In this document: positions 60,614 through 64,000 of the stretch, one piece after another | Numbering within the stretch: the stretch's first letter is position 1 | How the letters are laid out: the number at the start of each line of letters is the position of its first letter | Origin: Pantoea sp. IMH | Lineage (GTDB): Bacteria; Pseudomonadota; Gammaproteobacteria; Enterobacterales; Enterobacteriaceae | DNA: 64,000 bases | Direction of reading: 5' to 3' | Assembly: GCF_000599885.1 (NCBI RefSeq) | Contig: NZ_JFGT01000006.1 | Span: 730,885-794,884 of the forward strand | Notes under the pieces: generated by a model | Database searches by the model: none | What the model was told of the DNA's origin: nothing | What the model saw: only the letters and a program-made list of their open reading frames with translations | Position numbers and translations under genes: made by a program

Positions 60614-61477
60614 TTACCAGTGCTTAATCAGTGACGCGCCTATCTCGGCAATCTGTTTATTTCGTTCATCCATCGTTGCCTGACTTTCCGTTAAGTAGAT
60701 CACAACGAGGCGGGAGGCTTTACCGTCAGGACCGAGCGCCGCAACGATACCGCGAGACCCCCGCTCGCCCGCCCCCGTTTTATCGGCGATAAACCAGCCT
60801 TCCGGCAGTACCGAGCGTATCAGTGGCCCGGCGACCTTATCCGCCACCATCCACTCCATTAGCTGCTGCCGGGAGCTGACTGACAGCACCTCTCCGGTTA
60901 ACAGTTGTCGCAGCGTTTTTGCCATAGCTTCAGGCGTGCTGGTATCCCGTTCGTCGCCGGGCAAGGCCTGATTGAGCGCGGGTTCCCAGCGATCGAGACG
61001 GGTCACCGGATCGCCAATCTTGCGAAGAAATGCGGTTAATGCCTGGGGTCCACCCAGCGTAGAGAGGAGGAGATTGGCCGCGGTGTTATCGCTCATGGTG
61101 ATGGCTGCGCTGCATAATTCGCTTACAGTCATTCCCTCAGCAAGATGTTTCTCCGTCACCGGCGAATAGGTTATCAGGTCAGACTCCCGGTATTTTATGC
61201 GCCGATCGAGCTGCTCCTGCCCGGCGTCAACCCGAGCTAACACCGCGCCACACAACAGTACTTTAAAGGTACTCATCACCGGAAAGCGGGCATCAGCCTG
61301 GTAGCTTTCCAGTAGCTGACCGCTGGTAAGGTCCAGTTCCGCATAGCCCACACGCGCTTTCAGCAGATGTTCGGCTTCCCGGACTTTATCCAGGGTCGCC
61401 TGGTGGGCATAGGCAGGCAGACAAAAAGCCGCGACTAAAGGGATAAGAAGCAGGCGTAAGCGTAATGTTGTCATCAT
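60614..61477 (-). CDS. Class A beta-lactamase, TEM/SHV-like
   Basis: Periplasmic serine beta-lactamase of 287 aa hydrolysing penicillins, possibly more. Signal peptide ends near LPAYA. All class A motifs are present: STFK with the active serine, MSDNTAAN (SDN loop), DRWEPALN with the general-base Glu166, and [12 protein letters not shown] (KTG; TEM has KSG, SHV KTG). The two Cys of the TEM/SHV disulfide are there ([16 protein letters not shown]), and the last 17 residues ([17 protein letters not shown], then KHW) are those of TEM with one change. Positions typical of extended-spectrum variants (Arg164, Gly238, Glu240) look wild-type. No ampR-type regulator or mobile element is adjacent, so it seems a resident chromosomal gene. 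Two adjacent ATG codons make the start ambiguous by one residue. Confidence 0.93.
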   Translation of the reverse strand: MMTTLRLRLLLIPLVAAFCLPAYAHQATLDKVREAEHLLKARVGYAELDLTSGQLLESYQADARFPVMSTFKVLLCGAVLARVDAGQEQLDRRIKYRESDLITYSPVTEKHLAEGMTVSELCSAAITMSDNTAANLLLSTLGGPQALTAFLRKIGDPVTRLDRWEPALNQALPGDERDTSTPEAMAKTLRQLLTGEVLSVSSRQQLMEWMVADKVAGPLIRSVLPEGWFIADKTGAGERGSRGIVAALGPDGKASRLVVIYLTESQATMDERNKQIAEIGASLIKHW

Positions 61478-61917
61478 TTTTTCCAGCTACTGAAGGGGAT
61501 TCAACAGGCTGCTAATTTAACGAAAATCGCTGATATGAAAAGCTTTATATTCACTTTGAGCGACTGGAGCGGGTGGTCATTTTTCATATTCTCACTAACG
61601 CTCCGTAATATCCCGGATCGCGATCGTCTCATTAATGGTATCGTTAACTCAGGAAGGGAACGTGATCCCCAGCCAGCCCGGTACGATGACAAAAAGCGTC
61701 TTACTTAACAGACATTTTTATCATCTCCCAGATAGCTGGCTCCCCTCCTTTCTCACCGAAATTTAACCGGAAATGCGCCCGGCTGACCGCTGGCTGCCAT
61801 CAACCTTCAGGCGCTGTTAAACTGTAGCATTATGCAGAGCATCAGCTGGCTGTCAGTGGCGTCAGTAGAACAGAGAAAGGGATCCCCTTATCAAGCGTAT
61901 CAACCAAGGAGTAAGCG
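61478..61917. other. Divergent promoter region, beta-lactamase / ABM-domain gene
   Basis: About 440 bases without a convincing gene. The AT-rich part near 61510-61560 probably holds the beta-lactamase promoter; no LysR-type operator is evident. Confidence 0.45.
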
Positions 61918-62211
61918 ATGACCGATAAAAACATCCTTATCGTGGCGAAATTTACCGCCAAGCCGGGTAAGGCCGATGAGCTGAAAAAAGTGCTGAATAA
62001 TGGCGTTAAACCTGCCCGTGGTGAGGAGGGATGTTTGCACTACGATCTCTACCGCAGCGTCGAGGATGGCAACGTTTTCCTGTTCCATGAAACATGGAAA
62101 AACGAAGAAGCGGTGGCGATTCACGGCGAGCAGCCGCACTTCAAAACCTTGATGGCTGACGCCAGCCCGCTGCTCTCATCGCAACCGGAAGTGATTAAAA
62201 TCGAAAGATAA
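61918..62211 (+). CDS. ABM-domain quinol monooxygenase-like protein
   Basis: 97-aa antibiotic-biosynthesis-monooxygenase (ABM) fold protein, similar in type to YgiN. LIVAKFTAKPGKADELKKVL, EEGCLHYDLYRSVEDGNVFLFHETW and HFKTLM are the family signature with the conserved His and Trp. Such dimeric proteins act on quinols or as small cofactor-free oxygenases; the substrate here is unknown. A strong AAGGAG ribosome binding site precedes the ATG. Confidence 0.88.
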   Translation: MTDKNILIVAKFTAKPGKADELKKVLNNGVKPARGEEGCLHYDLYRSVEDGNVFLFHETWKNEEAVAIHGEQPHFKTLMADASPLLSSQPEVIKIER

Positions 62212-62417
62212 GCCGTTGGACGACAGTTAACAGGTCAGTTGAATCTCACCGTCCTGACCGGGCAAGTTGTAAACGGCTGACCAATCTAAAGCGAGGGAAC
62301 GAACGGGAATAACGCGTGACATGCCATGGCGGGCGCCGGCCGGGCAGCAGGTCGATGCTATTTGCCGCTTTACGGGCAGGCCCTGTTTCTCTCAGCCCAC
62401 ACTGTCTCATCAAGCTT

Positions 62418-62446
62418 AAACCTGCCCTGTCCGGGCAGGTTTTTTT
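62418..62446 (+). terminator. Strong terminator between the ABM gene and dbpA
   Basis: AAACCTGCCC pairs with GGGCAGGTTT, followed by seven T on the plus strand. On the minus strand only a short T run follows, so it mainly serves plus-strand transcription, but it also sits just after the dbpA stop. Confidence 0.8.
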
Positions 62447-62466
62447 ATGGGCGACTTATGCCTGGC

Positions 62467-63846
62467 TTATTTCAGCAACATTGGACGACAGGACTTTCCT
62501 TTGATTTTGACCTGCTGGAGCTGTTTCATGGCGTGACGAGCGCTCGCCTGACGGATAGCAACGTAGGCATGCGTTGGCGCAATATCAATTTTACCAATCA
62601 GTTCGCTGCTCAGACCCGCCTCGCCGGTAAGCGCACCAAGAATATCGCCGGGACGGATTTTCGCTTTACGTCCGCCTTCCAGGCTCAGCGTGGCCATATC
62701 TGCCTGAAGGGGACGTGGGGTCACGCTTTTCAGCGCGGCAACGCTCTTCCAGTTCAGCTTCTGTTGAAGATAGTCTTCCAGCGCATGCGCGCGGATCATC
62801 TCATCGGGCGCGACAAAACTGACTGCGCTGCCCTCTTCGCCTGCACGCGCGGTGCGTCCGATACGGTGAACGTGAACTTCAGGATCGAAGGAGAGCTGAT
62901 AGTTGACCACCATCGCCAGCGACTTGATGTCGAGCCCACGGGCGGCCACATCGGTCGCCACCAGCACGCGGCAGCTGCCGTTGGCGAAACGGATGAGTAC
63001 CCTGTCGCGATCCCGCTGCTCCAGATCCCCGTGCAGGGCCAGTGCGCTTATCTGGCTGCTTTCCAGCGCATGAGCAATATCATCACATTCGCGTTTGGTA
63101 TTACAGAAAACCACGCAGGAAGCGGGCTGCTGTTCGCTGAGCAGGCCAATCAGCGCGGGCAGTTTTTCTCTGGCTGACGCCTCATAAAAGGTCTGTTCAA
63201 TGGCGGGCAGATCTGACACCTCATCCGTCTCAACGGAAAGCGGGTCGCGCTGGATGCGCTGGCTGATTTGGGCAATGCCTTGTGGCCAGGTCGCGGAGAA
63301 CAGTAACGTCTGGCGCGACGGCGGACAGTAGGCGAGGATCGCATCGATATCGTCACGAAAGCCCATTTCAAGCATCCGGTCAGCTTCGTCGAGGACCAGC
63401 GTGGCGACCTGTTCAAGCTGCAGCGTTTCACGCTTCAGGTGATCGAGGATACGGCCCGGCGTGCCAACCACAATGTGGGGAGGATGCACCAGTGAGTCGC
63501 GCTGAGCGCCCATCGGCTGACCGCCACAGAGGGTAAGAATTTTAATATTTGCTGCAAACCGCGCCAGCCGGCGCAGCTCTTTCGCCACCTGGTCCGCCAG
63601 TTCGCGCGTCGGGCAGAGCACCAGCGACTGGGTGACAAAGCGGGTCGGATCGATACGGTGCATCACGCCAAGCCCGAAGGCGGCGGTTTTACCACTACCA
63701 GTTTTTGCCTGGGCGCGGACATCACGTCCGGCAAGGATGGCGGGCAGCGAAGCAGCCTGGACGGGTGTCATAGCCAGATAGCCCAGCTCGGTCAGATTGG
63801 CGATCTGGCTGGCTGGCAGGGAAGTCAGGGTTGAAAATGCGGTCAC
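62467..63846 (-). CDS. dbpA: ATP-dependent RNA helicase DbpA
   Basis: DEAD-box helicase of 459 aa acting in large ribosomal subunit assembly; stimulated by hairpin 92 of 23S rRNA. Helicase motifs in order: Q motif with PVQAASLPAIL, AQAKTGSGKTAAF, PTRELADQV, DEADRML, SATWP, ATDVAARGLDIK and HRIGRTARAG, then the C-terminal RNA-binding domain (KIRPGDILGALTGEAGL, IGKIDIAPTHAYVAI). An extended -10-like TGCTACACT lies about 45 bases upstream. Confidence 0.96.
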   Translation of the reverse strand: MTAFSTLTSLPASQIANLTELGYLAMTPVQAASLPAILAGRDVRAQAKTGSGKTAAFGLGVMHRIDPTRFVTQSLVLCPTRELADQVAKELRRLARFAANIKILTLCGGQPMGAQRDSLVHPPHIVVGTPGRILDHLKRETLQLEQVATLVLDEADRMLEMGFRDDIDAILAYCPPSRQTLLFSATWPQGIAQISQRIQRDPLSVETDEVSDLPAIEQTFYEASAREKLPALIGLLSEQQPASCVVFCNTKRECDDIAHALESSQISALALHGDLEQRDRDRVLIRFANGSCRVLVATDVAARGLDIKSLAMVVNYQLSFDPEVHVHRIGRTARAGEEGSAVSFVAPDEMIRAHALEDYLQQKLNWKSVAALKSVTPRPLQADMATLSLEGGRKAKIRPGDILGALTGEAGLSSELIGKIDIAPTHAYVAIRQASARHAMKQLQQVKIKGKSCRPMLLK

Positions 63847-64000
63847 AAAATACTCTCTGATGAATCGGCAGGGCCTGTTGGCGCTGAGTGTAGCAGAAAA
63901 CGGCTTCAGGCCGTTACTCTCCCGGCTCAGGGCGTGGATTTGCCTCCGGCGTCAGCCCGTCATGGCGGAAAAGGCGTCAACCTGCGCCGACAATGGCGTT

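Noticed and set aside
63847..64000. Possible FnrS small RNA next to dbpA, as in E. coli
   Set aside because: The sequence upstream of dbpA shows no resemblance to FnrS; only a short hairpin (AACGGC with GCCGTT) is present.

Overview
This window reads as chromosome of an enterobacterium, most likely in the Erwinia/Pantoea group (Erwiniaceae). This rests on close resemblance of many products to named Escherichia/Klebsiella proteins, combined with a gene order (fnr-uspE-pntBA-ydgH-ydgI-rstAB-asr-ydgU-ydgD-hrpA-azoR-ydbL-ynbE-ydbH-ldhA, then dbpA) that is not the E. coli order. The genus is an inference. Most of the sequence is ordinary, well-packed core genome; no tRNA, rRNA, CRISPR array, intact insertion sequence or integrase was seen.

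Region 1 (1-6.3 kb): the end of an oqxB efflux pump gene with its Rrf2-type repressor oqxR, a glutathione S-transferase, and the sugar exporter sotB, which has a perfect 22-bp palindrome just upstream. Region 2 (6.3-15.1 kb): a complete L-rhamnose module, rhaBADM, the divergent regulators rhaSR, the symporter rhaT and lactaldehyde dehydrogenase aldA. Three promoters in it share the hexamer TAGACT, and the rhaB promoter keeps the E. coli layout of CRP site and paired RhaS half-sites. Region 3 (15.2-22.1 kb): a DppA-like binding protein, osmC, a YodC-like small protein, pepT, and an aminotransferase plus amino-acid-binding protein pair divergent from a LysR regulator.

Region 4 (22.3-27.6 kb) is the accessory part and the most interesting. 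A 753-residue protein joins a degenerate M23 (LytM-like) domain to a GH19/lysozyme-like domain and overlaps by one base a small gene for a predicted exported protein. A diverged second copy of that small gene follows, preceded by a detached copy of the C-terminal end of the big gene; a third, frameshifted piece of the big gene lies further on. The whole array is flanked by a direct repeat of about 256 bp (one mismatch) made from the 3' end of the neighbouring chemotaxis receptor gene and its terminator. I interpret it as a peptidoglycan-hydrolase toxin with duplicated immunity genes, probably a secretion-system effector locus, inserted or amplified recently.

Region 5 (27.5-35.4 kb): chemotaxis receptor with a sigma-28-type promoter, a carboxylesterase, a 2-oxoadipate dioxygenase/decarboxylase (ydcJ/hglS), and an aromatic-acid-type MFS transporter divergent from a PcaQ-like regulator. 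Region 6 (35.4-50.5 kb): smrA, fnr with an FNR-box-like dyad at its own promoter, uspE, pntAB, ydgH, ydgI, an unrecognised small gene, rstAB, an M32 carboxypeptidase, asr (with a candidate RstA box upstream), ydgU and ydgD. Region 7 (50.6-64 kb): hrpA, azoR, the ydbH-ynbE-ydbL envelope operon, ldhA, a DUF333 lipoprotein, a TEM/SHV-like class A beta-lactamase with no adjacent ampR, an ABM-domain monooxygenase and dbpA.
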